Shown in pieces: positions 63,374 to 64,000 of a stretch of DNA of 64,000 nucleotides. A model generated the notes under the pieces. That model was given only the letters and a program-made list of their open reading frames with translations, made no database searches and was not told where the DNA came from. The stretch's first letter is position 1. Every line of letters starts with the position of its first letter. The DNA comes from NCEH01 sp043195125 (lineage in GTDB: Bacteria; Pseudomonadota; Alphaproteobacteria; Rhizobiales; Xanthobacteraceae): assembly GCF_043195125.1 (NCBI RefSeq), contig NZ_JBAFWR010000001.1. The stretch is one strand, 5' to 3'. The position numbers and the translations under genes are program-made.

Positions 63374-64000
63374 GTGTCGACGCTGCGTTCAGCCCTGTCC
63401 GTCGCCTCGCTGTCCCTTGCGTGCGCCCTTGCGCCGGTCTGCGCCGGGCCGGCGCGCGCCAACGATTCTTCGGCGGAACTTTCGGCCGGCGGCCTCGTCT
63501 TCGTGCGCAACCTGGATGTGGAGATGCGCTCGGAAGACCTGTTCATCTCCACCGGTGAGGTGCGGGTGCGCTATGTGTTCCACAATGCCGCCGACAAACC
63601 GGTCTCCGGCCTCATCGCCTTTCCCATGCCCGATATCACCGCGAGCGAGGCGAATATTTCGATCCCCACCGAGGACCCTGTGAATATCCTCGACTTCAAG
63701 ACCCGCGTGAACGGCACGCCGGTGCGCACCGATGTGGAGCAGAAGGTGTTCGTGCTCGGCATCGACCGCACCGCCATGCTTCTGGAGCAGAAGGTGCCGC
63801 TCGCCCCGCATCTGCAATCCACCCGCCAGGTGCTGGATGCGCTGCCGCGGCCGCTCTGGGACGAATGGGCGAAGATCGGCCTTGCCCGCGTGGATACGTA
63901 CGATGTCGGCCAGGGCATGAAGGACCATCTGGAGCCGCAATGGACCCTCAAGACCACCTTCTACTGGATGCAGACCTTCCCACCGAAGGCCGACACGATC
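63374..64000 (+). CDS. DUF4424 family secreted protein, 3' end beyond the window
   Basis: Partial gene; 209 codons are visible and it runs off the right edge. GTG start has GGAGG upstream. A signal peptide (LSVASLSLACALAPVCAGPARA) is followed by a DUF4424-type beta-rich region: NDSSAELSAGGLVFVRNLDVEM, VRYVFHNAADKPVSGLIAFPMPD, then WTLKTTFYWMQTFPP. The function is unknown. The 134-bp gap before it, from the GDPD stop, has no gene. Confidence 0.85.
   Translation, partial: MSTLRSALSVASLSLACALAPVCAGPARANDSSAELSAGGLVFVRNLDVEMRSEDLFISTGEVRVRYVFHNAADKPVSGLIAFPMPDITASEANISIPTEDPVNILDFKTRVNGTPVRTDVEQKVFVLGIDRTAMLLEQKVPLAPHLQSTRQVLDALPRPLWDEWAKIGLARVDTYDVGQGMKDHLEPQWTLKTTFYWMQTFPPKADTI

Overview
This window is GC-rich chromosomal DNA from an alphaproteobacterium of the order Hyphomicrobiales (Rhizobiales), most likely Xanthobacteraceae (Azorhizobium/Xanthobacter-like). 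The reasons are the hupTUV-hypF-hupSLC hydrogenase order, conserved rhizobial gene strings (merR-ihfA-fabH-plsX-DUF177-CBP3 chaperone/bamE; ppiD-trpEGDC-moaC-moeA-lexA), an alphaproteobacterial-type LexA box (GAAC-N7-GAAC) and EipB. The family-level placement is inference. There is no prophage, insertion sequence, CRISPR array or rRNA. Two tRNAs are present (Pro-GGG and Lys-TTT).

Region 1 (1-10.2 kb, minus strand) is an H2-oxidation locus. hupT (sensor kinase), hupU and hupV (H2-sensing regulatory hydrogenase) overlap by 4 bp each and are followed by hypF (cyanide-ligand maturation). They are then followed by the membrane-bound uptake hydrogenase hupS-hupL-hupC, closed by a strong terminator. 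hupS has a textbook sigma-54 promoter, a perfect IHF consensus and a 9-bp-arm palindrome upstream. HupS carries both supernumerary cysteines typical of O2-tolerant membrane-bound hydrogenases. The maturation protease (hupD) and the response regulator (hupR/hoxA) are not in the window.

Region 2 (10.3-18.8 kb) is mixed: a PhnP-like metallo-hydrolase, glycogen debranching enzyme glgX translationally coupled to a long AI-2E-family transporter, a ZIP metal transporter, a membrane diguanylate cyclase, tRNA-Pro and an RlpA-like protein. Region 3 (18.9-25.8 kb) is housekeeping: an unusual MerR regulator with a very long disordered tail, ihfA, fabH, plsX, DUF177, a cytochrome bc1 assembly chaperone, bamE and tpiA.

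Region 4 (25.9-40.4 kb) holds ppiD and the tryptophan operon trpE-G-D-C, then a DUF2147 protein, moaC-moeA (molybdenum cofactor), lexA with two candidate SOS boxes, comEC, gltX, a TusA-like protein and an M20 amidohydrolase. Region 5 (40.5-50.6 kb) has tRNA-Lys, a PAS-GGDEF cyclase, a soluble two-PAS chemoreceptor, three secreted proteins, rplM-rpsI, a flavodoxin-fold reductase, a thioesterase, an ECHDC3-like crotonase without catalytic glutamates and a degenerate Wzz/BY-kinase-like protein.

Region 6 (50.7-64.0 kb) holds a DUF2842 protein and ctaA (heme A synthase), lrgAB with a divergent LysR regulator, a CoA-binding protein with metY, tatD, a second LysR/metallo-hydrolase divergent pair, a perfect 16-bp parS site (59046-59061), a GT39-type glycosyltransferase, acylphosphatase, eipB, a RidA-GDPD pair and a DUF4424 gene cut by the window end. 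The parS site suggests that this stretch lies in the origin-proximal part of the chromosome. I did not find a clearly new multi-gene system. The most interesting items are the parS site, the hup promoter architecture with the O2-tolerance signature, the degenerate BY-kinase-like protein and the MerR tail.
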